Of a DNA stretch of 64,000 bases, positions 7,477-17,606 are shown in pieces (the stretch's first letter is position 1; each line of letters starts with the position of its first letter). The position numbers were made by a program, and so were the translations under genes. The notes under the pieces were generated by a model. It saw only the letters and a program-made list of their open reading frames with translations. It ran no database searches and was not told the origin of the DNA. This DNA is from Streptomyces regalis (lineage in GTDB: Bacteria; Actinomycetota; Actinomycetes; Streptomycetales; Streptomycetaceae), in the NCBI RefSeq assembly GCF_001509475.1, contig NZ_LLZG01000345.1, positions 62,001 to 126,000 on the forward strand, in the 5' to 3' direction.

Positions 7477-7965
7477 ATGGCCGACTCCAGTTTCGACATC
7501 GTCTCGAAGGTCGAGCGGCAGGAGGTCGACAACGCCCTCAACCAGGCCGCCAAGGAGATCTCGCAGCGCTACGACTTCAAGGGCGTGGGTGCCTCGATCT
7601 CGTGGTCCGGTGACAAGATCCTGATGGAGGCGAACTCCGAGGACCGGGTGAACGCTGTCCTCGACGTCTTCCAGTCCAAGCTGATCAAGCGCGGGATCTC
7701 GCTGAAGGCCCTGGACGCGGGCGAGCCCCAGCTCTCGGGCAAGGAGTACAAGATCTTCGCGTCGATCGAGGAGGGCATCTCCCAGGAGAACGCGAAGAAG
7801 GTGGCGAAGATCATTCGCGATGAGGGCCCGAAGGGCGTCAAGGCTCAGGTGCAGGGCGACGAGCTGCGCGTCAGCTCGAAGAGCCGTGACGACCTGCAGG
7901 CCGTGATCGCCCTCCTGAAGGGCAAGGACTTCGACTTCGCGCTGCAGTTCGTGAACTACCGGTGA
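7477..7965 (+). CDS. yajQ: YajQ family nucleotide-binding protein
   Basis: A 162-residue cytoplasmic protein with the full YajQ/UPF0234 pattern: [20 protein letters not shown] at the N-terminus, [20 protein letters not shown], then [20 protein letters not shown] and a C-terminal FALQFVNYR. Two tandem ferredoxin-like folds bind nucleotides. In Xanthomonas and Pseudomonas relatives bind cyclic di-GMP; the ligand in actinomycetes is not established. The message carries AAGGAG 11 bases before the ATG, and the upstream leader contains short repeats of GATACGCACCCC. A strong terminator follows at 8010-8045, so it is a single-gene unit. Confidence 0.95.
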   Translation: MADSSFDIVSKVERQEVDNALNQAAKEISQRYDFKGVGASISWSGDKILMEANSEDRVNAVLDVFQSKLIKRGISLKALDAGEPQLSGKEYKIFASIEEGISQENAKKVAKIIRDEGPKGVKAQVQGDELRVSSKSRDDLQAVIALLKGKDFDFALQFVNYR

Positions 7966-8009
7966 GCTGCTGATCCGAGCCGGCTACGGCTCCGGCTGCG
8001 ACGTCGTAC

Positions 8010-8045
8010 GAGAAGGGTGGGCACCCCACGGTGCCCACCCTTCTC
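8010..8045 (+). terminator. Terminator of yajQ
   Basis: A perfect 16-base-pair stem (8010-8025 with 8030-8045) and a 4-base loop, 45 bases after the yajQ stop and 38 bases from the stop of the convergent membrane protein gene. It probably works for both genes. Confidence 0.88.
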
Positions 8046-8082
8046 GCCTGCCGGTTGCGGTCCGGGGATGCGCTCGCCTCGC

Positions 8083-8349
8083 TCAGCTGCGCGAGTGGCC
8101 GAACAGGAGGCGGTAGGCGATCAGGAGCACGAGGGAGCCACCGATCGCGGCGGCCCAGGTGGTGCCGTCGTAGAAGTCCTTGGTGATCGGGTGGTCCAGC
8201 AAGCGGGCCGATATCCAGCCACCGATGAACGCGCCCGCGATGCCGATGACAGTGGTGCCGATGAAGCCGCCGGGGTCGCGGCCCGGCAGCAGGAACTTGG
8301 CGATGGCCCCGGCCAACAGCCCCAGAATGATCCAGCTGATGATCGTCAT
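8083..8349 (-). CDS. GlsB/YeaQ/YmgE family membrane protein
   Basis: An 88-residue, three-helix membrane protein: MTIISWIILGLLAGAIAKFL, then GTTVIGIAGAFIGGWI and AAAIGGSLVLLIAYRLLFG. This is the transglycosylase-associated (GlsB/YeaQ) family of small stress-induced membrane proteins, whose biochemical role is unknown. The ATG at 8349 begins exactly at the family N-terminus; longer in-frame extension upstream is not supported. Convergent with yajQ. Confidence 0.88.
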   Translation of the reverse strand: MTIISWIILGLLAGAIAKFLLPGRDPGGFIGTTVIGIAGAFIGGWISARLLDHPITKDFYDGTTWAAAIGGSLVLLIAYRLLFGHSRS

Positions 8350-8485
8350 GCCGTGAACCTGCCCTTCCGCGCTGTGCCTGCACTTTCCCGGCACTGTGAT
8401 TTCGGGCGCGCTTGTTCGTGCTCTGTTGATGAAGAGGACGTCACGACGGCACCCCTCGGTTGCAGCGATCAGTAGGGTTCCGGCC

Positions 8486-9754
8486 ATGACAAGCTCCAGC
8501 TCCCCCTCTGAGCTGCGGCGCACCCTGGGGGTCGGGGACGCCGTGGTCGTCGGACTCGGCTCGATGGTCGGGGCCGGTATCTTCGCCGCGCTCGGGCCCG
8601 CGGCGGGCGCGGCCGGGTCCGGGCTGCTGCTCGGACTCGCGATCGCGGCTGTCGTCGCCTACTGCAACGCCACCTCGTCGGCGCGACTGGCCGCCCTGTA
8701 TCCGGCCTCGGGCGGCACATATGTCTACGGGCGCGAGCGGCTCGGGGAGTTCTGGGGCTATCTCGCGGGCTGGTCGTTCGTGGTCGGTAAGACGGCCTCC
8801 TGTGCGGCGATGGCGCTCACTGTGGGCGCTTACGTCTGGCCGGGGCAGGCGCATGCGGTAGCGGTCGCTGCCGTGGTGGCGCTGACCGCGGTGAACTACG
8901 GCGGCGTCCAGAAGTCCGCCTGGCTGACGCGGGCGATCGTGGCGGTGGTGCTGGCTGTCCTCGCTTGTGTGGTCGTCGTGTGTCTGGGGTCCGGGGAGTC
9001 CGACGCCGGGCGCTTGGACGTCGGGGCCTCGGGTGGCGTGGGCGGGGTGCTGCAGGCGGCGGGGCTGTTGTTCTTCGCGTTTGCCGGATACGCCCGGATC
9101 GCGACCCTCGGCGAAGAGGTGCGGGACCCGGCGCGCACCATCCCCCGGGCGATTCCGCTGGCCCTGGGCATCGCGCTGGCGGTGTACGCGTGTGTGGCGG
9201 CGGCTGTCCTTTCCGTACTGGGGTCGGATGGTCTGGGGCAGGCGGGCGCGCCGCTGGCCGACGCGGTGCGGGCGGCCGGGGTACCGGGGCTCGTGCCCGT
9301 GGTACGGGTGGGTGCCGCCGTCGCCGCGTTGGGCTCGCTGCTCGCCCTGATCCTGGGCGTCTCGCGGACGACGCTGGCCATGGCCCGCGACCGGCATCTG
9401 CCCGGCGTCCTGACCGCCGTCCATCCGCGCTTCCAGGTGCCGCACCGGGCCGAACTGGCCGTGGGGGCGGTGGTCGCGGTCCTGGCCGCCACGGTGGACG
9501 TGCGGGGCGCGATCGGGTTCTCCTCCTTCGGTGTGCTGGCGTACTACGCGGTGGCCAACGCTTCGGCCTGGACTCTCGACTCGGCGCCGATTTCGCGGGT
9601 CGTGCCGGTGGTGGGGCTTCTCGGGTGCGCGGTGCTGGCGTTCTCGCTGCCGGGGGTTTCGGTTGCTGTGGGTGCGGGTGTACTGGTGGTGGGGGTGGTT
9701 GCGTACGGCGTGCGCCGGTGGGTGGCGGGGCGGTCGAGCGCCGGGGGACGGTAG
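8486..9754 (+). CDS. APC family amino acid permease
   Basis: A 422-residue transporter with about 12 hydrophobic segments. The N-terminal signature GDAVVVGLGSMVGAGIFAALGP is the APC-family TM1 break that binds the amino-acid alpha group, and LGEEVRDPARTIPRAI in the middle is also typical. Substrate is not readable. ATG at 8486 (MTSSSSPSELRRTLGVGD) is favoured because the start of TM1 then falls at the usual distance. It is divergent from the GlsB-like gene. Confidence 0.88.
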   Translation: MTSSSSPSELRRTLGVGDAVVVGLGSMVGAGIFAALGPAAGAAGSGLLLGLAIAAVVAYCNATSSARLAALYPASGGTYVYGRERLGEFWGYLAGWSFVVGKTASCAAMALTVGAYVWPGQAHAVAVAAVVALTAVNYGGVQKSAWLTRAIVAVVLAVLACVVVVCLGSGESDAGRLDVGASGGVGGVLQAAGLLFFAFAGYARIATLGEEVRDPARTIPRAIPLALGIALAVYACVAAAVLSVLGSDGLGQAGAPLADAVRAAGVPGLVPVVRVGAAVAALGSLLALILGVSRTTLAMARDRHLPGVLTAVHPRFQVPHRAELAVGAVVAVLAATVDVRGAIGFSSFGVLAYYAVANASAWTLDSAPISRVVPVVGLLGCAVLAFSLPGVSVAVGAGVLVVGVVAYGVRRWVAGRSSAGGR

Positions 9755-9968
9755 GCCGACGTACGCGTGTGTGCTGACGTACGCGTAGGTGTCTTTGGGT
9801 GAGGGGCAGGTCGGCCCAGCCGGTGCTGTTGAGCTTGCGGGGCCGGGTGGGTGGCTGCCGAATCACGCCGCTGACCGGTCCGCTCAGCGGCAGCCGCAGA
9901 CCGCCGAAGGCCGTCGATCCGCTCGACCGGCCGTCCGTCCGCTCACCGACCGGCTGATGCGCACCCCC
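9755..9968. other. Convergent intergenic region, no gene
   Basis: This gap separates the convergent APC permease and SMI1/KNR4 genes. It holds an 11-base direct repeat GACGTACGCGT (9758-9768 and 9776-9786) and a small dyad CCGCTGA/TCAGCGG (9868-9874, 9884-9890) that may be a weak terminator. I see no open frame with coding character. Confidence 0.4.
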
Positions 9969-10535
9969 TCAGGACGCAGGTGCCGCCGCCGTCCGTATGC
10001 GGAAGTCGGCCCAAGGGGCCATCTCCGGCCCGTCGTTCGTCTCCACGTACCAGCCCGTGCCGTCGAGCCAGGCGCGCAGCCAGTCCGTGAGACTCGGGGC
10101 GTCCACGTACCACGCCTGGTCGGCGGCGTCGGCGTTCGGTTCGAAGAGCAGGACGGTGGCCTGGGTGCTGCGGCAGTCCACGCACGCGTACATCGCGCAG
10201 CCCCAGTGGGATATCGGCAGGACGCCTTCGGGCCAGGGCCAGTCGGGGTCCTTGCGGGCGCTCTCTCGGTTGGCGAGGTATTGCGTGACGGCGGCGGGCT
10301 CGCCGGCCGGAGGGTTGTCGAGCAGGGGCAACAGGCCGTACTCGGGGCCGAAACCACCGTCTCCTATGCGTAGGTAGAGGTCGGCGAGCAGCGGGGGCAG
10401 ACGGAAGCCGAGGGCGGCCTCGGCTCGGGCCAGGATCGTCGAGTCCACGGGCTCGGGAAGTGAAGGCCAGCCCCAGGGGCGGGTGTTGCGGGCCTTGTCC
10501 GCGACCCTCGTCAGCAACTGCTCGATCTCGGTCAT
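9969..10535 (-). CDS. SMI1/KNR4 (SUKH) family protein
   Basis: A 188-residue protein with the SUKH pattern: ILARAEAALGFRLPPLLADLYLRIGDGGFGPEYGLLPL, then a conserved W-containing strand (DWPWPEGVLPISHWGCAMYACVDC) and a C-terminal SLTDWLRAWLDG. SUKH proteins are frequently immunity factors against polymorphic or contact-dependent toxins, but many actinomycete copies stand alone. No toxin-like gene is next to it, so the role remains open. The start at MTEIEQLL was preferred over an upstream ATG because homologous sequence begins there. Confidence 0.85.
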   Translation of the reverse strand: MTEIEQLLTRVADKARNTRPWGWPSLPEPVDSTILARAEAALGFRLPPLLADLYLRIGDGGFGPEYGLLPLLDNPPAGEPAAVTQYLANRESARKDPDWPWPEGVLPISHWGCAMYACVDCRSTQATVLLFEPNADAADQAWYVDAPSLTDWLRAWLDGTGWYVETNDGPEMAPWADFRIRTAAAPAS

Positions 10536-10632
10536 GCATTCATGATGCAAGCCGCCACTGACAATCGGTCCGGCCTGTGGACAACCGCCGGGTTGTGGAT
10601 AAGCCGGCGGCCACCACGCCCCTCTCACTGTC

Positions 10633-11028
10633 CTACCAACGCGCCGCGAACGGCTGGTCCGTCGATACGATTTCGCGGCCCAGCGGGAACAGCGACACCG
10701 GGATCAGCTTGAAGTTGGCGATGCCGAACGGGATGCCGATGATCGTGACGCACAGGGCAAGGCCGGTGACGATGTGACCGATGGCCAGCCACCAGCCCGC
10801 GAGGACCAGCCACAGGACGTTGCCGACGCAGGAGGGGGCTCCGGCGTCGCGGCGCTCGACCGTGGTGTACCCGAAGGGCCACAGGGCGTAGACGCCGATC
10901 CGGAAGGCCGCGATGCCGAACGGGATGCCGATGATGGTGATGCACAGCAGTAGGCCCGCGGCCAAGTAGCCGAGGAACAGCCAGAAGCCGCTCAGGACGA
11001 GCCAGATGACGTTAAGGATGGTTTTCAC
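10633..11028 (-). CDS. YccF domain-containing membrane protein
   Basis: A 131-residue protein with two YccF-type halves. The first is [20 protein letters not shown] with [14 protein letters not shown]; the second is [20 protein letters not shown] with [14 protein letters not shown]. Each half has two membrane helices. The E. coli homologue is an inner membrane protein of unknown role. The start overlaps the htpX stop by 4 bases (ATGA), so the two genes are translationally coupled and the protein may assist membrane quality control. Confidence 0.9.
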   Translation of the reverse strand: MKTILNVIWLVLSGFWLFLGYLAAGLLLCITIIGIPFGIAAFRIGVYALWPFGYTTVERRDAGAPSCVGNVLWLVLAGWWLAIGHIVTGLALCVTIIGIPFGIANFKLIPVSLFPLGREIVSTDQPFAARW

Positions 11029-11885
11029 TGGTGGCCTGCCATCTTCTCGAGCCGGTCGATACGCTCCGCCATCGGCGGGTGTGTGGAGAACATCTTGGAG
11101 AACCCCTGGCCTGGGCGGAAGGGGTTCGCGATCATCATGTGGCTGGCGGTCTCGATGCGGGGCTCGGGGGGCAGCGGGAGCTGCTTCGTGCCGTGTTCGA
11201 GTTTGCGCAGGGCGCTGGCGAGGGCGAGTGGGTCGCCGGTGAGCTGGGCGCCGGACGCGTCGGCCTCGTACTCCCTGGACCGGCTGATGGCCAGCTGGAT
11301 GAGCGAGGCGGCGAGCGGGCCCAGGATCATGATCAGCAGCATGCCGAGGAGACCGGGGCCGTCGTCGTCATCGGAACGGCCGATCGGGATGAGCCAGGCG
11401 AAGTTGACCAAGAACATGATCACCGAGGCGAGCGCGCCGGCGACCGACGAGATCAGGATGTCGCGGTTGTAGACGTGGCTGAGCTCGTGCCCGATGACGC
11501 CGCGCAGTTCGCGCTCGTCGAGGATGCGCAGGATGCCTTCGGTGCAGCACACTGCGGCGTTGCGCGGGTTGCGGCCCGTCGCGAACGCGTTCGGCGCCTC
11601 CGTCGGGGAGATGTAGAGGCGGGGCATGGGCTGGCGGGCCTGGGTGGAGAGCTCCCGGACCATGCGGTACAGCCCGGGGGCCTCGAACTCGCTGACCGGG
11701 CGGGCACGCATCGCGCGTAGCGCCAGCTTGTCGCTGTTCCAGTACGCGTACGCGTTCGTCCCCAGGGCGATCAGGACCGCGACGACGAGCCCCATACGGC
11801 CGAAGAAGCTGCCGATGACGATGATGAGTGCGGACAGTCCCCCGAGGAGCACTGCTGTCCTGAGCCCGTTGTGCCGGCGGTGCAC
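11025..11885 (-). CDS. htpX: HtpX zinc membrane metalloprotease
   Basis: A 286-residue M48B peptidase that degrades misfolded membrane proteins at the cytoplasmic membrane. Two N-terminal hydrophobic segments (residues 10-48) precede the active site [14 protein letters not shown], with His133, Glu134 and His137 as zinc/catalytic residues. The upstream segment [20 protein letters not shown] is also typical. Two further helices follow (about 145-190), then the third zinc ligand region [13 protein letters not shown]. First gene of a two-gene minus-strand unit with yccF. Confidence 0.95.
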   Translation of the reverse strand: MHRRHNGLRTAVLLGGLSALIIVIGSFFGRMGLVVAVLIALGTNAYAYWNSDKLALRAMRARPVSEFEAPGLYRMVRELSTQARQPMPRLYISPTEAPNAFATGRNPRNAAVCCTEGILRILDERELRGVIGHELSHVYNRDILISSVAGALASVIMFLVNFAWLIPIGRSDDDDGPGLLGMLLIMILGPLAASLIQLAISRSREYEADASGAQLTGDPLALASALRKLEHGTKQLPLPPEPRIETASHMMIANPFRPGQGFSKMFSTHPPMAERIDRLEKMAGHQ

Positions 11886-12058
11886 GGTACGCCCTCCAAG
11901 TGGTGCGGCAGGGGAACCCTTTGCTGGTCGATCTCCGATGCCACTGATGCCGTGGTCTCACGTCCAGTGGACCCTTCCGTACTGGTCAACGCCAGGCGAG
12001 GGCCACGGGTTCCCTGGTGCATACGGCGGCGGCCGTGAGCCGTCCGGGTGAAGGCGCC
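11886..12058. other. Intergenic region upstream of htpX
   Basis: Contains the htpX promoter region. RC of the sequence just before the start holds CTTGGAGGG, a good ribosome binding site. No open frame with coding character was found. Confidence 0.4.
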
Positions 12059-12118
12059 GGCACATCCCGTACGCGCGCGTGGAGGGCGAGTGCCCCACGC
12101 GCGCGTACGGGATGTGCC
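12059..12118 (-). terminator. 24-base-pair hairpin ending the nuo2 operon
   Basis: A perfect 24-base-pair stem (12059-12082 with 12095-12118) and a 12-base loop, 7 bases after the nuoN2 stop codon. The core is ACGCGCGCGT. There is no T-run. It is one of the longest perfect stems in the window and should terminate the 10.5-kb operon or protect its 3' end. Confidence 0.85.
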
Positions 12119-12124
12119 AGAGGC

Positions 12125-13648
12125 TCAGAAAAGCCCGGTGTCGGCGAAGCGCAGGATCAGCTGGGGGGCTCCGGACAGGGCGATGCCGACGACGCCGGTG
12201 AGGGCCATCGTGGCTGTCACGGGCGCGGGGACGAGGTGCTTGACGGGCTCGCCCTCGGGGGCGCGGAACAGCAGGGCCGTCCATTGGAGGTAATAGAACA
12301 GCGCGATCACGACGTTGACGGCCATGACGACGGCCAGCCAGCCAAGGCCCGCGTCGACGGCGGCGGAGAAGACGGTGACCTTGGCGAAGAGGCCGATGAT
12401 GCCCGGCGGGAGACCGGCGAGGCAGAGCAGGAAGAAGGACAGGACCAGGGCGGACAAGGGGTTTCGCGCGTACAGGCCCCGGTAGTCGCTGAGACGGTTC
12501 AAGGTCTTCGTACGGCCCACGAATGCGGCCACCGCGAAGGCGCCGAGGTTCACCGCCGCGTACATGAGGGCGTAGGCGACGGTGGAGCCGATGGACCGCT
12601 CGGCGTCGTCGGAGTACGCGGCGGCGGCGATCGGCACCAGGAGGTAGCCGGCCTGGCCGACGGAGGACCAGGCGAGCAGGCGTACCGCGCTGTACGCGCG
12701 CGTGGCCTGCTGGCGCAGGGCGCCGACATTGCCGACGGTCATGGTGAGGGCGGCGAGCGCCGCGAGGGCCGGGCCCCAGACGTCGGCGTACGACGGAAGG
12801 GCGACGACGGTGACGAGGATCAGGCCGGTGAAGCCGACCGCCTTGCCGACGACCGACAGGTAGGCAGCGACCGGCAGGGGCGCTCCGACATAGGTGTCCG
12901 GCACCCAGAAGTGGAAGGGCACGGCGGCCGTCTTGAAGGCGAAGCCGACCAGAGTGAGGACGACTCCGGTCTGGGTGAGGGTCTGGAGCTGTCCGTCGAC
13001 GTTCTGGATGCGGTCGGCGATCTGAGTGAGGTAGAGGGTGCCCGTGGAGGCGTACACGAAGCTGATGCCCATGAGGCTGACCGCGGTCGCGGTGACCGAG
13101 GACAGGAAGAACTTCAGGGCCGCTTCGGAGGACTTGCGGTCGCCATGGCGGAGGCCGACCAGCGCGAACGCGGGGAGAGAGGCGACTTCGAGGGCGACGA
13201 TGAGCGTCGCCAGGTCCCGTGAGGCCGGCAGGAGGGCCGCTCCGGCGGCGGAGGAGAGCAGCAGAAACCAGAACTCCCCTTCGGGGAGTCCCTTCTTGGC
13301 GTCCTTGAGGGTGGTGACCGACAGGAGAGCCGCGAGGAGGGCGCCGCCGAGGACCAGGAACTGGATGACGAGGGTGAAGCGGTCGGCCGTGTAGCTGCAG
13401 ACGCCGGGGTCGCCGGTGAGGCAGAAGGTGGAGCGGTCACCGTCCTGGAGGGGCAGCAGCAGGAGCGCGGAGGCCGCCAGACCGGCCACGGATGTCCAGC
13501 CGAGCAGGGCCTTCTTGTTCTCCGCGACGAACAGGTCGGCGACGAGGACCACGAGTCCGACGACCGCCGCGATGGTGGGCGGCGCGATGGCGAGCCAGTC
13601 GACGGACTGGACCACCGACTCGGCCAGGGGCTGGGCCAGGGAGCTCAT
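12125..13648 (-). CDS. nuoN2: NADH-quinone oxidoreductase subunit N (second copy)
   Basis: A 507-residue antiporter-like membrane subunit of complex I with about 14 helices. It keeps the core proton-channel segments: the TM5-like VALEVASLPAFALVGL Glu helix and GFAFKTAAVPFHFWVPDTYVGAP with the channel Lys, followed by a Lys in YLSVVGKAVGF. Pumping capacity is therefore probably intact. The start overlaps the nuoM2 stop by 4 bases. It is the last gene of the A-B-C-H-I-J-K-L-M-N operon and distinct from the other nuoN at 57958. Confidence 0.93.
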   Translation of the reverse strand: MSSLAQPLAESVVQSVDWLAIAPPTIAAVVGLVVLVADLFVAENKKALLGWTSVAGLAASALLLLPLQDGDRSTFCLTGDPGVCSYTADRFTLVIQFLVLGGALLAALLSVTTLKDAKKGLPEGEFWFLLLSSAAGAALLPASRDLATLIVALEVASLPAFALVGLRHGDRKSSEAALKFFLSSVTATAVSLMGISFVYASTGTLYLTQIADRIQNVDGQLQTLTQTGVVLTLVGFAFKTAAVPFHFWVPDTYVGAPLPVAAYLSVVGKAVGFTGLILVTVVALPSYADVWGPALAALAALTMTVGNVGALRQQATRAYSAVRLLAWSSVGQAGYLLVPIAAAAYSDDAERSIGSTVAYALMYAAVNLGAFAVAAFVGRTKTLNRLSDYRGLYARNPLSALVLSFFLLCLAGLPPGIIGLFAKVTVFSAAVDAGLGWLAVVMAVNVVIALFYYLQWTALLFRAPEGEPVKHLVPAPVTATMALTGVVGIALSGAPQLILRFADTGLF

Positions 13649-15219
13649 CGGGTGCCTCCTGCGAGGAGCTGCTGCACGGCCGGGTCGGTCAGGCCGAGGA
13701 GGGTCTTCGGCCACAGTCCGGCGACGACGGTGAGGGCGACGAGCGGGGTCCAGGCCGCGAACTCGTACGTCTGCACGTCGGCGAGTTTCGGGCCTTCCTG
13801 CGGTGTGGCGCCCATGCAGACGCGGCGGACCACGACGAGCAGGTACGCGGCCGTGAGCAGCGTGCCGAACGCCCCGATCGCCATGAAGGTGAGGAAGGCC
13901 GGTCGGCTGAGTTCGGCGGCGGGCTCGAAGGCGCCGAACAGCGCGAGCATCTCGCCCCAGAATCCGGCGAGGCCCGGCAGGCCGAGCGAGGCGACCGCGG
14001 CGAAGGCGAGCAGGCCGCCGAGGCGCGGGGCCTTGCCGTACAGCGCCGCACCGGTCTGCTCGGCGAGGGCGTCGAGGTCGGTCGTGCCCGTACGGTCCTT
14101 CAGCGCGCCGACCAGGAAGAAGAGCAGGCCGGTGATGAGGCCGTGAGCGATGTTGGCGAACAGGGCGCCGTTCACGCCGGTCGGGGTCATCGTCGCGATG
14201 CCGAGCAGCACGAAGCCCATGTGGCCGACGGAGGAGTAGGCGATGAGGCGCTTGAGGTCGCCCTTCGCGCCCTGCTTGGCGAGGGCCAGGCAGGCCAGGG
14301 ATCCGTAGATGATTCCGACCACGGCGAAGGCGGCGAGGTACGGCGCGAAGTCGGCGAAGCCGTCGGGGGTGATCGGCAAGAGAATCCGGACGAACCCGTA
14401 CGTTCCCATCTTCAGCAGGACACCAGCCAGCAGTACCGAGCCGACGGTCGGCGCGGCGGTGTGGGCGTCGGGCAGCCAGCTGTGCAGCGGCCACATCGGC
14501 GTCTTGACCGCGAGCCCGATCCCGATCGCCAAAACGGCGATGACCTGCACGGATGCGGTCAGTGACTGGCCGTTGTCAGTGGCGAGTGCCACCATGTCGA
14601 ATGTGCCCGCCTTGATTCCGATCAGGAGCAGGCCGAGCAACATGACCACGGAGCCGAGCAGCGTGAAGAGGATGAACTTCCAGGCGGCCTCGGCCCGGCC
14701 CTCGCCGCCCCAGCGGGCGATGAGGAAGTACATCGGGATGAGGACCATTTCGAAGGCGAGGAAGAAGAGGAGCAGGTCGAGGACGGCGAAGGTGGCGAGG
14801 GTGCCGGACTCCAGGACGAGCAGCAGCGCGACGAAGGCCTTCGGGGTCGGGCCCGCAGGCATCTTGAAGTAGGAGTAGAGCGCGCAGAGGAAGGTCAGCA
14901 GCGCGGTCAGGACCAGAAGGGGGAGGGAGATGCCGTCGATGCCGAGGTGGATGCGCACGTCGAGTGCCGGGATCCAGCTGATGTCCGTGCTGGCCTGCAT
15001 CTTCGAGGGCTGGTCGTGGTCGAAGCCGAGCGAGAGAACGATCGCGGCGATGAGGACCACGCCCGTGACGGTCACGCCGTGCCGGAGCACTGCCTGCTCG
15101 GGCGACTTCCCCTTCAGCCCCGGCGGGGCGGGCAGGAGAGCGGCGGCGGCGCCGAGGAGCGGGCCGACGACGACGAACGCCAGAAGGAACTGCATCACGG
15201 ACTCGTTGATATCGATCAC
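13645..15219 (-). CDS. nuoM2: NADH-quinone oxidoreductase subunit M (second copy)
   Basis: A 524-residue antiporter-like subunit of the complex I membrane arm. Conserved features are FEMVLIPMYFLIARWGG (channel Glu) and GLAVKTPMWPLHSWLPDAHT followed by LLAGVLLKMGTYG, which carry the channel Lys residues. Length matches the family. It starts 7 bases after the nuoL2 stop codon and overlaps nuoN2 by 4 bases. Confidence 0.95.
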   Translation of the reverse strand: MIDINESVMQFLLAFVVVGPLLGAAAALLPAPPGLKGKSPEQAVLRHGVTVTGVVLIAAIVLSLGFDHDQPSKMQASTDISWIPALDVRIHLGIDGISLPLLVLTALLTFLCALYSYFKMPAGPTPKAFVALLLVLESGTLATFAVLDLLLFFLAFEMVLIPMYFLIARWGGEGRAEAAWKFILFTLLGSVVMLLGLLLIGIKAGTFDMVALATDNGQSLTASVQVIAVLAIGIGLAVKTPMWPLHSWLPDAHTAAPTVGSVLLAGVLLKMGTYGFVRILLPITPDGFADFAPYLAAFAVVGIIYGSLACLALAKQGAKGDLKRLIAYSSVGHMGFVLLGIATMTPTGVNGALFANIAHGLITGLLFFLVGALKDRTGTTDLDALAEQTGAALYGKAPRLGGLLAFAAVASLGLPGLAGFWGEMLALFGAFEPAAELSRPAFLTFMAIGAFGTLLTAAYLLVVVRRVCMGATPQEGPKLADVQTYEFAAWTPLVALTVVAGLWPKTLLGLTDPAVQQLLAGGTR

Positions 15220-15225
15220 GCCTGC

Positions 15226-17220
15226 TCACGCTCCCGTGGCGACGAGGACGGCGGCGACGGCCAGGACGACGGTGCCGGCCAGCAGCGCGCTCACATAGGT
15301 CTGCACATTGCCGGTCTGGGCGCGCCGTACGGCGATGCCGAGCCAGCGGGGTAGAGCGCCCGCCCCACGGACGTAAGTGTCGACGACCTCACGGTCGAGG
15401 AACCGGACGAGACTCGCGCCGGCCTGGACCGGGCGGACGAACAACGCCCGGTACACGGCGTCGAGGTGGAAGCCGAAGGCCGCAGAGCGGTGCAGCGGGC
15501 CGAGCAGCAGCCGGCCGGGGTCCGCCGGGTCGGGTGCGTAGGCCACTGTTCCGTACACGGGCGCGTGGCTGGCGATGGCCTCGGCCTCGACCTGGGCGGC
15601 GTCGCCCTCGGGGTGGGCCGCGACCGCACCCAGCGGGACGCGCGCCGCCACGGCCGTGGTGTGCCGCCAGGCCGCGTAGGTGACGATGCCGCCGACCAGG
15701 GCCACGCCTGTGCCGAGGACGGAGGTGGTGAGGGTCGGGGCGAGGTCGCGGCCGTCGAACCAGTCGGGGAGCACGCGGTAGGCGAGCGCGCCGACGGCGA
15801 GGGACGGGACGGCGAGCACCCACAGCACCACGGTCATCGTCAGCGGCTGCCTGCCGTGGTCGGGGGCCTCGGCGCCCCGGCCGCGGAAGGCCAGCAGCCA
15901 CAGGCGCATCGCGTACGCCGCGGTGAGCAGGGCCGTGAGCAGGCCGGCGACGAGGACGATCCAGCCCACGGAGCCGGGGACGCGCTCGGCGTGGCCGGTG
16001 GCGACGTGCTCGGCGGCGCCGAGGACGGACTCCTTGGAGAAGAAGCCGCTGAACGGCGGGATCGCGGCGAGCGCGAGGAGCGCCACGGTCATCGTCCAGT
16101 AGGCGTCGGGGACGCGGTTGCGCACGTGGCTCATGCGGGACATGGCGGCCAGCGAGTTGGTGCCGGCGGCGTGGATGATCACGCCGGCCGCGAGGAACAG
16201 CAGCGCCTTGAAGGCGCCGTGCGAGAGGAGGTGGAAGACGGCGGCACCGCGGTCGGCGACGGCGAGGGCGCCGGTCATGTAGCCGAGCTGACCGATCGTC
16301 GAGTAGGCGAGGACGCGCTTGATGTCGTCCTGGGCGAGCGCGGCGAGGCCCGAGCCGATCATCGTGACGGCGGCCATCACGGCGAGGACGATCATCGCGG
16401 CCTGCGAGGCCTCGAAGACCGGGAGGAGACGGGCGATGAAGTAGACACCGGCGGCGACCATCGTCGCGGCGTGGATCAGCGCGGAGACGGGCGTCGGGCC
16501 TGCCATCGCGTCGGGGAGCCAGGTGTGCAGTGGGAACTGCGCCGACTTGCCCGCCACGCCCGCGAGGAGCAGCAGGGCGATCAGCGTCGGGTGGTCGAGT
16601 CCGCCGCTCGCGACGGTGCCGAGGATCTTCGTGAGGCGGAAGGACCCGGCGTCGGTGGCCAGCGCGAACAGGCCGATGAGGAAGGGGACGTCACCGAGCT
16701 TGGTCACCAGGAAGGCCTTGATGGAGGCGGCACGGGCCTCCGGGGTCTCCCAGTAGTGGCCGACCAGGAAGTACGAGCAGATGCCCATGATCTCCCAGCC
16801 GACCAGCAGCACCATCAGGTCGCCGGAGTAGACGACGAGCAGCATCGCGGAGGTGAACAGGGAGACGAGCGCGGCGTACGAGGGGTAGCGCGGGTCCTCG
16901 CGGAGGTAGCCGGTCGAGTAGATCTGCACGCACGTGGCGACGACGCCGACGAGTACGGCGACGAGGGCGGCGAAGCCGTCGATGTGCAGGGCGAGGTCGA
17001 TCGGGACCGAGCCGGTGGGCGTGAGCTTGGTGGCGGCGTTGATCGCCTCGTCTCCGCCCTGGCGCACGGCGACCACCGCGGCGAGCACGAGGGAGGCGAG
17101 CGTCGGCAGGACCGCGAGCGGGCGGACGAAGCCGGGTGCCGTGCGGCCCAGGAGCAGGCCGGCTGCGGCGCCGAGGAACGGCAGAAGGGGGACGAGTACG
17201 GCGAGGGTGGTCGTGGTCAC
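15226..17220 (-). CDS. nuoL2: NADH-quinone oxidoreductase subunit L (second copy)
   Basis: A 664-residue antiporter-like subunit. It shows [18 protein letters not shown] with the channel Glu, [20 protein letters not shown] with the channel Lys and the invariant [15 protein letters not shown]. The C-terminal part contains the lateral amphipathic helix region that spans the membrane arm. The GTG start overlaps the nuoK2 stop (GTGA). Compared with the other NuoL in the window (61181-63139) the sequence is clearly diverged, so this is an old paralogue and not a recent duplication. Confidence 0.95.
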   Translation of the reverse strand: MTTTTLAVLVPLLPFLGAAAGLLLGRTAPGFVRPLAVLPTLASLVLAAVVAVRQGGDEAINAATKLTPTGSVPIDLALHIDGFAALVAVLVGVVATCVQIYSTGYLREDPRYPSYAALVSLFTSAMLLVVYSGDLMVLLVGWEIMGICSYFLVGHYWETPEARAASIKAFLVTKLGDVPFLIGLFALATDAGSFRLTKILGTVASGGLDHPTLIALLLLAGVAGKSAQFPLHTWLPDAMAGPTPVSALIHAATMVAAGVYFIARLLPVFEASQAAMIVLAVMAAVTMIGSGLAALAQDDIKRVLAYSTIGQLGYMTGALAVADRGAAVFHLLSHGAFKALLFLAAGVIIHAAGTNSLAAMSRMSHVRNRVPDAYWTMTVALLALAAIPPFSGFFSKESVLGAAEHVATGHAERVPGSVGWIVLVAGLLTALLTAAYAMRLWLLAFRGRGAEAPDHGRQPLTMTVVLWVLAVPSLAVGALAYRVLPDWFDGRDLAPTLTTSVLGTGVALVGGIVTYAAWRHTTAVAARVPLGAVAAHPEGDAAQVEAEAIASHAPVYGTVAYAPDPADPGRLLLGPLHRSAAFGFHLDAVYRALFVRPVQAGASLVRFLDREVVDTYVRGAGALPRWLGIAVRRAQTGNVQTYVSALLAGTVVLAVAAVLVATGA

Positions 17221-17606
17221 GCGGTGGCCTCAGCCTTCTCGGCCTGCCCGGCCGTGAGGGCGTCGTGGTCGGGGCCCTCGGTGTCGTGGCTCTCGGCGGT
17301 GTCGCGGAGCTTGTCGATGTCCGAGGTGCCGCGGTTTCGGTAGACGGCGAGGACGATCGCCAGGCCGATGCCGATCTCGGCGGCGGCGATGGTGATGGTG
17401 AACAGGGTCAGGGCCTGACCGGAGTGCAGGGTCTCCTCGGCGGCCTTGCTGAGCCAGACGTCGAAGGCGACCAGGTTGAGGTTGACGGCGTTGAGCATCA
17501 GCTCGACCGACATCAGGACCAGGATCGCGTTGCGGCGGGCGAGGACGCCGTACAGGCCGGTGCAGAAGAGGAGGGCGGACAGTACGGCGGGATAGGCGAG
17601 GTGCAT
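17217..17606 (-). CDS. nuoK2: NADH-quinone oxidoreductase subunit K (second copy)
   Basis: A 129-residue three-helix subunit. The family core is present: [30 protein letters not shown] with the conserved intramembrane Glu in VELMLNA, and [23 protein letters not shown] with the second Glu. NuoK is usually about 100 residues; the extra 30 residues form a polar, acidic C-terminal tail ([20 protein letters not shown]). The ATG shares its A with the nuoJ2 stop codon. Confidence 0.93.
   Translation of the reverse strand: MHLAYPAVLSALLFCTGLYGVLARRNAILVLMSVELMLNAVNLNLVAFDVWLSKAAEETLHSGQALTLFTITIAAAEIGIGLAIVLAVYRNRGTSDIDKLRDTAESHDTEGPDHDALTAGQAEKAEATA

Noticed and set aside
10633..11028. YccF as an internal tandem gene duplication
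   Set aside because: Two similar halves are the normal architecture of the family.
15466..17343. 625-codon plus-strand frame over nuoL2
   Set aside because: Antisense shadow of a conserved membrane protein; the sequence is Gly/Glu/Arg/His low-complexity without membrane segments.
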